Positions 1 through 7,048 of a stretch of 8,685 nucleotides of DNA are shown here, one piece after another. The notes under the pieces are model-generated. The model was given only the letters and a program-made list of their open reading frames with translations. It was not told where the DNA came from and searched no databases. The translations under genes and the position numbers were made by a program. Source of the stretch: an uncultured Verrucomicrobiota bacterium (GTDB lineage Bacteria; Verrucomicrobiota; Kiritimatiellia; RFP12; UBA1067); the NCBI GenBank assembly GCA_945487985.1, contig CALYTX010000042.1:1-8685 (forward strand), given 5' to 3'. Within the stretch, counting starts at the first letter, position 1, and each line of letters starts with the position of its first letter.

Positions 1-38
1 CTCAGATGCCGAGGTCGGTCAAGACCGCGCCAGCGGTG

Positions 39-67
39 TTGACTGACCGAGTACAGTTGACTATCTT
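39..67 (+). promoter_or_regulatory. Possible second, overlapping upstream promoter
   Basis: A second copy of TTGACT lies at 39-44, exactly 18 bases upstream of the first promoter's -35 box. Seventeen bases further on is TATCTT (62-67), which matches four of six -10 consensus bases. This would form a weaker promoter whose -10 region overlaps the -35 box of the stronger one. The identical hexamers and the good spacer are visible in the sequence; activity is inference. Confidence 0.3.
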
Positions 68-86
68 CGCGTCTTTTTGGTATAAT
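57..86 (+). promoter_or_regulatory. Sigma-70-type promoter of the tRNA-Ser/tRNA-Gly (and possibly recN) transcript
   Basis: A -35 box TTGACT (57-62, five of six consensus bases) and a perfect -10 box TATAAT (81-86) are separated by 18 bases. Transcription would start at about 92-94, leaving a short leader of 7-9 bases before the mature tRNA-Ser, which is typical of tRNA promoters. It is the strongest promoter-like signal I see in the window. Because no terminator follows the tRNAs, it may also supply transcription to recN and the genes beyond. Confidence 0.75.
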
Positions 87-100
87 CTCCAGCCGTTGCA

Positions 101-192
101 GGAGAGATGGCAGAGCCTGGTTGAATGCACATGACTCGAAATCATGCATACCCGCAAGGGTATCGGGGGTTCGAATCCCTCTCTCTCCGCCA
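101..192 (+). tRNA. tRNA-Ser (anticodon CGA)
   Basis: This is a complete class II tRNA with the 3' CCA encoded (190-192). The acceptor stem pairs 101-107 with 182-188 and the discriminator base is G189. The D stem is GCA/TGC (110-112 with 126-128). The anticodon stem is CATGA/TCATG (130-134 with 142-146), with loop CTCGAAA and anticodon CGA at 137-139, reading serine codon UCG. The long variable arm that marks serine tRNAs is a 6-bp stem (148-153 with 158-163) closed by a GCAA tetraloop. The T arm has a five-pair stem (165-169 with 177-181) and loop TTCGAAT. All arms pair well, so the gene looks functional. Confidence 0.97.
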
Positions 193-203
193 ACCTTTTT
201 TCT

Positions 204-277
204 GCGGGCGTAATTCAATGGCAGAATAGGAGCTTCCCAAGCTTCTTACGTGGGTTCGATTCCCATCGCCCGCTCCA
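204..277 (+). tRNA. tRNA-Gly (anticodon CCC)
   Basis: This is a complete 71-base tRNA body plus encoded CCA (275-277). The acceptor stem pairs GCGGGCG (204-210) with CGCCCGC (267-273), with discriminator T274. The D stem is ATTC/GAAT (213-216 with 224-227). The anticodon stem is 229-233 with 241-245, with loop TTCCCAA and anticodon CCC at 236-238, reading glycine codon GGG. It starts 11 bases after the tRNA-Ser CCA. That gap contains a run of six T (196-201) but no hairpin of its own, so the two tRNAs are probably cut from one precursor. Confidence 0.96.
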
Positions 278-295
278 ATTTTTGCATTATTGGGG

Positions 296-1903
296 ATGAT
301 AAGTAGGCTTTCAGTTGCCAATTTGGCGCTTGTCGAAAAAGTGGAAGCGGAGTTTGCTCCGGGTCTAACCGTCATTACCGGTGAAACCGGCGCTGGGAAA
401 AGTGTATTGATCGGTGCGCTGGAACTCGTGCTCGGCGCGCGCGCCGACGCTTCGGTCGTGCGCGACGGAGCCAAGGAGGCCGAGATAGAGGCCGTCTTCG
501 ACGACCGGTGCGTGCGGCGGACGATTACCCGCGAGGGTCGTTCGCGCGCTTGGATTGACGATGAATCGGTATCGATGGGGGAGTTGCGTCAGTTTGCCGG
601 TTCCCTCGTGGATTTGCACGGACCTGGCGCTGGCGGCGAATTGCTCAATGAAGGCTTTCGGCGTGAATTGCTCGACGCCTGCGGTGGAATTGCGCTTGCG
701 GACTATTCGGCCGCCTATTCCGAGCTTTGTTCCGTGCGCGCCCAAATCGAAGCGCTCGAGAGCATGGCCGGAAGCGAGGATGTCGACTATTTGCGTTATC
801 AGGCCGGCGAGATCGGCGATGCCGCGCTCAGTGAACAGGACGAAACGCTCGGCGAGCGGCACGCCGCGGCCGCGCACGCCGAGGAAATCATCGCGCTGGC
901 CAACGCCGCGACCGAGATCCTCGGCGGCGAGAACGGCGTGGGCGATTTGCTCGCTGCGCTGCGCGGCAAATTCGCCGCTCTCGCCCGCCATATGCCCCAG
1001 GCGGAAGAGTGGGTCGCCCAGACCGAGGCGCTTGCGCTTGGATCGGAGGAACTTTCGCGCACGGTGGCCGACGCGGCAGCCGGAATCGATGCCGGCGAAG
1101 AAAACCTTGACGCGCTTGACCAGCGCCTGACGCTGGTCAACCGGCTCAAACGCAAATACCGTGTTTCCACTGTCGCCGAGTTGATTGCCGCCGGCGAGGA
1201 GATTGCGGCGAAACTTGCGCAGCTTGAAGGCCGGGAAGAACGGCTTGACGATTTGCGGCGGCAGGAGCGTGCCGCGTTGGAGAAGACGCTCGCCGAAGGG
1301 CGGCAGGTTTCGTCGCTTCGAACGGAAGCGGCGAAGAAGCTTTCCGCGGCGATAACTGCCGAACTGCGAGAGCTCGGTTTTCTGCAGGCGAAGTTCCGCG
1401 TCGAAGTGCAGCCGCGCTCGGGCGAGCCTGCGGCTTCTGGTATCGACCGGATTGAATTCCTTTTCGCTCCCAACCCCGGCGAGCGGAATCGTCCGCTCGC
1501 GGACATCGCCTCGTCCGGCGAAATCGCCCGCGTTATGTTGGCGGTCAAGGCCGTAGCTGCCCGGCGCGCAGGGGCGGCGCACGCGCCAACGCTCGTGTTC
1601 GACGAGATTGATGCGAACATCGGCGGCGAAACAGCGCGTGCGGTCGGAGAGCGGCTCTCTGCAATTGCGCAGTCGAATCAGGTTATCGCGATAACCCATT
1701 CTCCGCAGAGTGCCGTTTATGGACAGCGCCATCTGGTGGTGTCCAAGGCGGTAGGGGAAGGGAGAACGCGAACGACAATCGAATGTGTCGAGGGCGATCG
1801 CCGCGTGGCGGAGATCGCGCGGATGCTCGGGGGCGAGAAGCTGACGAGCGTGGTAGGCAAACATGCCGCGGAGCTTTTGAGGCTCGCGCGACGAACGAGG
1901 TGA
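296..1903 (+). CDS. recN: DNA repair protein RecN (SMC-like ATPase)
   Basis: RecN is a cytosolic SMC-family ATPase that helps repair DNA double-strand breaks by recombination. The 535-residue product has the expected order of parts. The N-terminal Walker A is GETGAGKS (residues 29-36), followed shortly by the RecN-like LVLGARAD segment. The middle, about 140-345, is charged, Ala/Glu-rich and helical (the coiled coil). The C-terminal ATPase half carries a signature-like ASSGEIAR (405-412), Walker B LVFDEIDANIGG (433-444) and the THSPQ switch segment (467-471). Length is close to the family's roughly 550. I chose ATG 296; an in-frame TTG at 290 would add two residues, and neither has a clear Shine-Dalgarno site. 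It begins 18 bases after tRNA-Gly with no room for its own promoter. Several family motifs are altered: the HGQHxHQ motif reads HGPGAGG (108-114), SGGE reads SSGE, and the Walker B tail reads DANIGG instead of DTGIGG. Confidence 0.93.
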   Translation: MISRLSVANLALVEKVEAEFAPGLTVITGETGAGKSVLIGALELVLGARADASVVRDGAKEAEIEAVFDDRCVRRTITREGRSRAWIDDESVSMGELRQFAGSLVDLHGPGAGGELLNEGFRRELLDACGGIALADYSAAYSELCSVRAQIEALESMAGSEDVDYLRYQAGEIGDAALSEQDETLGERHAAAAHAEEIIALANAATEILGGENGVGDLLAALRGKFAALARHMPQAEEWVAQTEALALGSEELSRTVADAAAGIDAGEENLDALDQRLTLVNRLKRKYRVSTVAELIAAGEEIAAKLAQLEGREERLDDLRRQERAALEKTLAEGRQVSSLRTEAAKKLSAAITAELRELGFLQAKFRVEVQPRSGEPAASGIDRIEFLFAPNPGERNRPLADIASSGEIARVMLAVKAVAARRAGAAHAPTLVFDEIDANIGGETARAVGERLSAIAQSNQVIAITHSPQSAVYGQRHLVVSKAVGEGRTRTTIECVEGDRRVAEIARMLGGEKLTSVVGKHAAELLRLARRTR

Positions 1904-1908
1904 ACGAT

Positions 1909-3045
1909 ATGGCCAAAGCGAAGAACGATGATACTGTGTTTTGCCGCTGGGAGCGGAATGGCGAGTTTGCAATTCATTTTACGCAAAACGTGTTCGACGA
2001 GAACAATCCCTTGGTTGCGGATGTGCTGAAGCGCGCCACTGGGTCGGATGCGCCGCGAGTTTTGCTCGTGGCCGACGGCAATGTAGTGCAGCGGACCGAG
2101 GGTCTGGGTACGCGTATCGGCCGCTATGTCAAGGCGAATGGAATCGAGCTGGCGGCTCAGCCGGTGGTGATGGGCGGCGGCGAGAAAATCAAGTCTGATG
2201 GTCTGAGGAGCGCGTCCGAGATTCTCAACGCCGTCATCGACGCGAAAGTCGGCGTCAATGATGCGATACTCGTCATTGGCGGGGGAACGCTGCTCGATCT
2301 GGCCGGCTACGCTGCCGCGCAGGTCCGCGGCGGAATCAATCTTGTCCGCATGCCAACAACGATCGCTTCGATGATCGACGCTACCTTCGCCGACGAGGCG
2401 GCGATCAACACCCCGGGTGTCAAAGACGCTTTGCGCGTTCCTTCGCATTGCGCGGCGGCGATCATCGACTTCGGTTTCGCCCTCACTGTTCTGGACGGCG
2501 TCTGGCGTGGCGGCGTAGGCGAGGCTGTCCGTTTCGCGGCCGTTCGCGACGCGGCGCTGATGAAGCGAATCGCCAAAGCGGCCGAGCAGCTTAAAAACCG
2601 CGATCTTAAGGCGATGACGGCGATGGTTCGCGGCGTTGTCGAAGCGCGCGCGAAAAAGGGGGCGGATGGGTTTGCACTCTGGTCGGCCGGGCGGCTGGAG
2701 GCGATGAGTTCATATAAGCTTCCCCATGGCTATGCCGTGCCAATCGGAATTTGCATCGATTGCGCCTACGCCGTGGCCAAAGGCGTTCTCAAACCGGCAG
2801 ATCAAGAGCTCGTTTGCCGCGCTTTGTCCGAATGCGGCGCTCTTGACGGGTTGGTGCACAGCCGTCATCTGCTTTCGCAGGCTGACAACATCCTGCTCGG
2901 GCTCGACGCCTGGAAACTGTCCTCCGGTTCGCCAGGGATTGTGTTGCCGGCGGGCTTGGGTAAGCAGATGGTCGACGAGGAGCCAGACCGCGAACTTCTG
3001 CGTCAGGTGATAAGAGATTTTCTCCAGGCGTCCATGGAGGGATGA
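1909..3045 (+). CDS. 3-dehydroquinate synthase-fold protein, EboD-like, with altered active site
   Basis: The 378-residue product has the fold signature of the 3-dehydroquinate synthase / sugar phosphate cyclase family. It shows MGGGEKIKSD (88-97), the NAD-binding GGGTLLDLAGYAAA (124-137), RMPTT (147-151), D157 and the LPHGYAVPIGI segment (271-281). The N-terminal FTQNVFDENNPL (24-35) and the FALWSAGRLE segment (255-264) resemble EboD proteins, the cyclase homologues of the ebo metabolite-transport cluster, as I remember them. Compared with the classic enzyme, metal ligands E205 and H273 and lysine K172 are kept. The catalytic lysine of GGK is E163, the lysine of EVIKYG is R208, and both histidines of HxxxH are L257 and G261. 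It may therefore be non-catalytic or catalyse something else. The start is ATG 1909, five bases after the recN stop, with GAGG at 1897-1900 as ribosome site; upstream in-frame codons lie inside recN. No other ebo gene is in view. An ordinary AroB role is unlikely. Confidence 0.78.
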   Translation: MAKAKNDDTVFCRWERNGEFAIHFTQNVFDENNPLVADVLKRATGSDAPRVLLVADGNVVQRTEGLGTRIGRYVKANGIELAAQPVVMGGGEKIKSDGLRSASEILNAVIDAKVGVNDAILVIGGGTLLDLAGYAAAQVRGGINLVRMPTTIASMIDATFADEAAINTPGVKDALRVPSHCAAAIIDFGFALTVLDGVWRGGVGEAVRFAAVRDAALMKRIAKAAEQLKNRDLKAMTAMVRGVVEARAKKGADGFALWSAGRLEAMSSYKLPHGYAVPIGICIDCAYAVAKGVLKPADQELVCRALSECGALDGLVHSRHLLSQADNILLGLDAWKLSSGSPGIVLPAGLGKQMVDEEPDRELLRQVIRDFLQASMEG

Positions 3046-3067
3046 AATTTGATAGAATATTAGTCAT

Positions 3068-5428
3068 ATGAAAAAATTGCTTGTTTTGACTGTTCTTCTT
3101 GCGTCGTTCGCTCACGCAGCCAATGTTGTTGGCGTATCAGTGAAGGCGCTTGATGGTTTCGGTGGCGACACCAGCTCGGTGCTTGCTCTCTGCCAGACGA
3201 AAGAAGGCTCGCCTTACGACGAGGCTACCGTCTCGCGAGATGTCAGCCAGCTGAAAGCATCGAAGGAATTCCAGGAGATTTCCGCCGACGCCCGCCGGCT
3301 TGGCGATGGGGTCGAGGTCGTTTTCTATGTCAAGCGTAAGATGCGCTATCAAGCTCCACTCAAGGTCGATGGAGCTGAGGCGGCGAGCGTATCGAAGATT
3401 GCCGACAAGGCGGAATTGCTCGATGGCGCGCTTTACGGCGACGGCGATTTCGCCGAGGCCGCCGCGCGGGTGCGTGCCTATTATGCCACCAAGCATTACC
3501 CTGACGCAAAAGTCACCGCCGTGCCGACGATGATCCCCGGCGGCAATAACTGCCATCTTACGCTGTTGATTGATGAAGGCAAGCGGCAGAAGATTGTCGG
3601 CTACGAGTTTGTCGGCGCGGACAATGTCGATCACGGCGCGTTGCGTGAGAGTATCGGCGTCTATCCGTGGTGGAATCCGATCGGATGGGTTAGCGACAAT
3701 CCCGTCACCGGCGAGCAGTTGGCACAGTCGGTCGCAAAGATTAAGGAAGCCTACCGGAATTTGGGCTACCTCGATGTCGTGGTTGGCGCGCCCGAGCGTG
3801 TGCCTATGGAAGACGACAAGGCAACCGTTCGCTACCAGATTACCGAAGGAACGCGCTACAAAATCGGCAGCGTTTCCGTCGAGGGGCTTAAAACCTATCC
3901 TGTCGCCGCATTGCAGAAGGAATGCGAACTGTCCGCGCTGCCAGGCCGGATCGCCGGCGCGAAACTGCTCGACGAAACCGCCCGGAGCATTGAAATTGCC
4001 GTCGGCTCGGGAACTGCGGGGTTGGCCGATACGCATGTTGCCTATCGCCAGATTCCTTGCGAAGATGCCGACGACAAACTCGATTTCGTCTTCGTGGTCG
4101 AAGAAGGCGTGCCGGTCGTCATCAACGAAATCAAAATCACCGGCAACGACTATACCAAGGATAAGGTGATCCGCCGCGAAATCGAGCTTTCGCCAGGCAA
4201 CCGCATGCTCGCAGACCGCGCCGAAAGCAGTCAGAAGAAACTCGAGCAGCTGCACTATTTCAGGCGGGTTAGATACTATCTGCAAGAGACGGATCTGCCC
4301 AAGAGCGCCGCTGGCGAGGAATATCGCGACCTGGTGTACGAAGTCGAGGAAGCGAACACCGGCAACTTCTCCTTCGGCGTTGGCGCCAGCTCGGTCGATT
4401 CCGTGTTTGTTTCCGCCGAGATCTCGCAGTCGAACTTCGATCTCTTTGCGCCTGGGAAGTTCTTCCGCGGCGGCGGACAGAAGGCGCGCGCGTATGCGCA
4501 GGTCGGCCCGCGGATCCAGACCTACGAAATCGGTCTTGCCGAGCCGTACTTCCTTGACCGTTATCTGGAGCTTGACAGTTCAATCTTCCGCCGGATGCGC
4601 TGGTACGACGATTACGACATTATCCGCACGGGGGCCGCCGTGTCGATGAACTATCCCGTAAAGTTCTGGCACTCCTGGGATCCTTTCGGCCGTTTCGGCA
4701 TTCGCCTTTCGGGTGAATTCATCGAGTTTGATGATATCGAGGGCGGAACCTGGCTCTACAAGGGCAAGGAAGTATCGCTTCGGGAGGAAGAGCGCAAATA
4801 CGGTGATGCGTTCGAACCGGTCGTACGCCTCTTCTGGGCCCACGATACGCGCGATAGCAACCGTATTCCCACCAAGGGTTCGCGCACGCAGCTATTCGCC
4901 GACTACGCTCCTTTCGGCGACAATGAATATTACAAACTCGGCTTCAATCACCGCAGCTATTTCACCCCCTGGAAGCGCCTCAAACATGTTTTGATGGTGG
5001 CGTTGCGAGTCGAGACGATCGATGGCATTTCCGACGATGTGCCGATTTACAACCGGCTATTCCTGGGCGGGCCGAAATCAATCCGCGGCATCGAATACCG
5101 CGGGGTCTCGCCGTACGCGCGCAAGCTTGACGGCAACGGCGATGTCACGCGCAGCTACGCCCCGTGGGGCGGACAGACGCTCGCATGCGCGAATATCGAG
5201 TATACCGTTCCGGTGTTTGCAATGCTGCGTCTGGCGGCGTTCACCGACATCGGTTCGGTGAGTGCAGACGAGTTCGATCTGAGCGACGATTTCGCGTGGA
5301 CGGCCGGCATTGGCATTCGCCTCGATATTCCGATGTTCCCGGTGAGGCTCGATTTCGCCGCGCCCATCGAAAAACCCGACCATGCCGACGAGGAAGTGTT
5401 CAGCTTTACCGTCGGGTACGATTTCTAA
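3068..5428 (+). CDS. bamA: Outer membrane protein assembly factor BamA (Omp85)
   Basis: BamA is the core of the machine that folds and inserts beta-barrel proteins into the outer membrane. The 786-residue product starts with a signal peptide (about 1-18: KK, a hydrophobic stretch, then AHA). About five POTRA repeats follow (roughly 19-92, 93-172, 173-262, 263-348, 349-428), and then a C-terminal 16-strand barrel domain (about 430-786). POTRA 3 keeps the PWWN motif (200-203) seen in E. coli BamA. The barrel has DTRDSNRIPTKGSR (593-606) and ends in phenylalanine (SFTVGYDF), the usual outer-membrane sorting signature. The conserved VRGF lid motif reads IRGI (672-675), which is unusual. The gene starts 22 bases after the EboD-like gene. 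The start has no nearby Shine-Dalgarno site and sits in an AT-rich patch. skp follows at a 17-base gap, as in many Gram-negatives. Confidence 0.95.
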   Translation: MKKLLVLTVLLASFAHAANVVGVSVKALDGFGGDTSSVLALCQTKEGSPYDEATVSRDVSQLKASKEFQEISADARRLGDGVEVVFYVKRKMRYQAPLKVDGAEAASVSKIADKAELLDGALYGDGDFAEAAARVRAYYATKHYPDAKVTAVPTMIPGGNNCHLTLLIDEGKRQKIVGYEFVGADNVDHGALRESIGVYPWWNPIGWVSDNPVTGEQLAQSVAKIKEAYRNLGYLDVVVGAPERVPMEDDKATVRYQITEGTRYKIGSVSVEGLKTYPVAALQKECELSALPGRIAGAKLLDETARSIEIAVGSGTAGLADTHVAYRQIPCEDADDKLDFVFVVEEGVPVVINEIKITGNDYTKDKVIRREIELSPGNRMLADRAESSQKKLEQLHYFRRVRYYLQETDLPKSAAGEEYRDLVYEVEEANTGNFSFGVGASSVDSVFVSAEISQSNFDLFAPGKFFRGGGQKARAYAQVGPRIQTYEIGLAEPYFLDRYLELDSSIFRRMRWYDDYDIIRTGAAVSMNYPVKFWHSWDPFGRFGIRLSGEFIEFDDIEGGTWLYKGKEVSLREEERKYGDAFEPVVRLFWAHDTRDSNRIPTKGSRTQLFADYAPFGDNEYYKLGFNHRSYFTPWKRLKHVLMVALRVETIDGISDDVPIYNRLFLGGPKSIRGIEYRGVSPYARKLDGNGDVTRSYAPWGGQTLACANIEYTVPVFAMLRLAAFTDIGSVSADEFDLSDDFAWTAGIGIRLDIPMFPVRLDFAAPIEKPDHADEEVFSFTVGYDF

Positions 5429-5445
5429 GACTACGGAGAAAAACG

Positions 5446-6018
5446 ATGAACAAAACCTTTCTGCTTGTTTGCGCATTCGCGCTCGCTTCCGTCGCCGGAC
5501 GCGGCGAAATCAAAATCGCCACCGTCGATATGATGATGCTCGTGCGCAACCATCCAAGCTACGATACCAACAAGTCGATGCTCGTCTCGACCGAGAGCGA
5601 TTACCAAAAGCGCGTGGATGCTATCCGCAGCGAGCTTGAGGCCACCCAGGAGGAGGGCAAGAAACTCGCCGAGGAGTATCGCAACCCCATGCTTTCTCAG
5701 GCCGAAAAGGACAAGATCGAGAAGAAACTCCAGCAGGTGCAGGAGCGCTTCATGCGCCAACAGCAGAACATGCGCAACCAGGCCATGTCTAACCAGCAGA
5801 ATCTCGCCGACCTCGAAGCGCGGCTTTTGAAGGCGCAGGCCGCCGATCTGAAAAAGCGCATCGCCCGCTATGCCGAAAAGGCCGGAATTGATCTGATTGT
5901 GGATTCGGCCGCCGCGCTCTACGCGCGTAAGTCGTTCGATGTTACCGACCAGATACTCAAGGATATGGGAGTGGACCCGAAGGCCGCCAAAGCCAAGGAG
6001 AGTGATGAAAGCAAGTGA
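5446..6018 (+). CDS. skp: Periplasmic chaperone Skp/OmpH family protein
   Basis: Skp-type chaperones are periplasmic trimers whose helical arms hold unfolded outer-membrane proteins on the way to BamA. The 190-residue product has an N-terminal signal peptide (about 1-19). An IKIATVDMMMLV strand (22-33) matches the family's opening IGxVDxxxV segment. Next comes a long, highly charged, Gln/Glu/Lys-rich coiled coil (about 50-145). The closing YAEKAGIDLIVDSAAALYA segment (142-160) is typical of the Skp body domain. A short Lys/Glu/Ser-rich tail follows. The start is ATG 5446, preceded by GGAG at 5435-5438; longer in-frame versions run back into bamA and would lose the signal peptide. Its end overlaps lpxD by 14 bases. 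Confidence 0.92.
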   Translation: MNKTFLLVCAFALASVAGRGEIKIATVDMMMLVRNHPSYDTNKSMLVSTESDYQKRVDAIRSELEATQEEGKKLAEEYRNPMLSQAEKDKIEKKLQQVQERFMRQQQNMRNQAMSNQQNLADLEARLLKAQAADLKKRIARYAEKAGIDLIVDSAAALYARKSFDVTDQILKDMGVDPKAAKAKESDESK

Positions 6019-7048
6019 GCTGGCAAAAATCCTCGACGGCGCGCTCGAAGGCGACGACGTCGAGATTGTCGCCTGTGGCGGTCTCGAAGAGGCGCGCGCG
6101 GGCGATTTGAGCTTCTGCAAGGATCCCAAGCACGTCAAGCTCGTCGAGGCCACCAAAGCCTCTGCCGTGCTGCTGCCCCGCGATTGGGATCGCGGCGCGC
6201 CGTGCACAATCATCCGCGTCGAGGATCCCAACCGCGCCTGTATGGACGCCGCCGAGATTTTCGCACCGTCGGAGCCGCGTCGCGAACCTGGCGTCCATCC
6301 TACGGCGATAATCGATCCGGACGCGCAGGTCGGTCGGGGAGTTCATATCGGAGCCTATACGATTGTCGAGAAGGGCGCGATAATCGGTGACGGAGCGATT
6401 ATCGAGGCGCAAGTGTTTATCGGCGAGAACTGCCGCGTCGGCGAGAGAACCCACATCTACCCGCAGGTGTCTTTCCGCGAAGGGACTGTTTGCGGACGCG
6501 ATTGCATCATCCATTGCGGCGTGCGCATCGGCGGCGACGGCTATGGCTTTAATACCGTTTTCGACCCGGGTTCGCCCGTTCCGCGCATTGAGAAGATACC
6601 GCAACTGGGCATCGTCGAAATCGGCGATGGAGTGGAAATCGGCTCTAACACGACGATCGACCGCGCTCGCATCGGCCGAACCTACATCGGGCCGATGACC
6701 AAGATTGACAATCTCGTGCAAATCGGGCACAACGTAAAGATCAAAGGTTTCAGCGGACTGATTGCGCAATCGGGAATCGCCGGCTCCACCGAAATTGGTC
6801 GCGGTTGTCTGATTTGGGCGCAGGCTGGAGTTTCCGGGCACATCAAGATTGCCGATGGCGTGCAGGTGGGACCGCAGGCCGGCGTTCCGCAGTCGCTTGA
6901 CGGATCGGTCAAATATGTCATTGGCGCGCCGGCGGAATCGATGAAGGATTTCGGCGCGCGCGTGCTGCTGCCGAAGTTGCTGGCCAAGGCCCGCGCGGAA
7001 ATCAAACAGCTCAAGGCCGATATCGCCGCACTTAAATCTGCGAAATGA
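6005..7048 (+). CDS. lpxD: UDP-3-O-acylglucosamine N-acyltransferase LpxD (lipid A synthesis)
   Basis: LpxD transfers a hydroxyacyl chain from acyl carrier protein to the 2-amino group of UDP-3-O-acyl-glucosamine, the third step of lipid A synthesis, in the cytosol. The 347-residue product matches the usual length (about 340). An N-terminal uridine-binding domain (1-95) contains the family's GDLSFCKDPKH segment (33-43). A left-handed parallel beta-helix of hexapeptide repeats follows (about 98-300), with GGDGYGFN (176-183) and NTTIDRA (215-221). The catalytic histidine is H242 in the VQIGHNV segment, equivalent to E. coli H239. A C-terminal helical extension (about 310-347) ends the protein. 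The start is ATG 6005, overlapping skp by 14 bases, with AAGGAG at 5995-6000 four bases upstream. In proteobacteria fabZ and lpxA usually follow; here a sugar kinase does. Confidence 0.95.
   Translation: MKASELAKILDGALEGDDVEIVACGGLEEARAGDLSFCKDPKHVKLVEATKASAVLLPRDWDRGAPCTIIRVEDPNRACMDAAEIFAPSEPRREPGVHPTAIIDPDAQVGRGVHIGAYTIVEKGAIIGDGAIIEAQVFIGENCRVGERTHIYPQVSFREGTVCGRDCIIHCGVRIGGDGYGFNTVFDPGSPVPRIEKIPQLGIVEIGDGVEIGSNTTIDRARIGRTYIGPMTKIDNLVQIGHNVKIKGFSGLIAQSGIAGSTEIGRGCLIWAQAGVSGHIKIADGVQVGPQAGVPQSLDGSVKYVIGAPAESMKDFGARVLLPKLLAKARAEIKQLKADIAALKSAK

Noticed and set aside
2..46. Short open tail SDAEVGQDRASGVD followed by TGA, possibly the end of an upstream gene
   Set aside because: Only 14 residues are visible and no family is recognisable. 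It may be real, but the window gives no way to support it.
42..57. Inverted repeat ACTG-N8-CAGT upstream of the -35 box, considered as a LexA operator
   Set aside because: It does not fit the E. coli LexA form CTGT-N8-ACAG or the Bacillus form, and a 4-bp arm is easily found by chance.
2..193. Minus-strand reading frame across tRNA-Ser with a protein beginning MAEREGFEPP
   Set aside because: This is the well-known false protein made by translating the reverse strand of a serine tRNA gene. The tRNA structure explains the sequence fully.
193..203. T-run between the two tRNAs as a transcription terminator
   Set aside because: There is no separate GC-rich hairpin before the six Ts, and the intact second tRNA follows at once without a promoter of its own.
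432..447. 16-base perfect palindrome TCGGCGCGCGCGCCGA in recN
   Set aside because: It encodes the conserved LGARAD segment of RecN in GC-rich codons; protein constraint and base composition explain it.
142..474. Minus-strand frame of 110 residues containing GDGNRTHVRS and RERDSNPRYP
   Set aside because: It is the antisense of both tRNAs plus the start of recN; these peptide strings are classic tRNA-antisense artefacts.
365..1972. Long minus-strand frame opposite recN (535 residues)
   Set aside because: It is a mirror frame of a clear recN gene, Arg-rich and low in recognisable domains, and is a product of GC-rich codon bias. The same applies to the long minus-strand frames opposite bamA, skp, lpxD and the kinase.
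3051..3060. TAGAAT before bamA as a promoter -10 box
   Set aside because: No reasonable -35 box lies 16-18 bases upstream, and the start site would fall on or beside the start codon.
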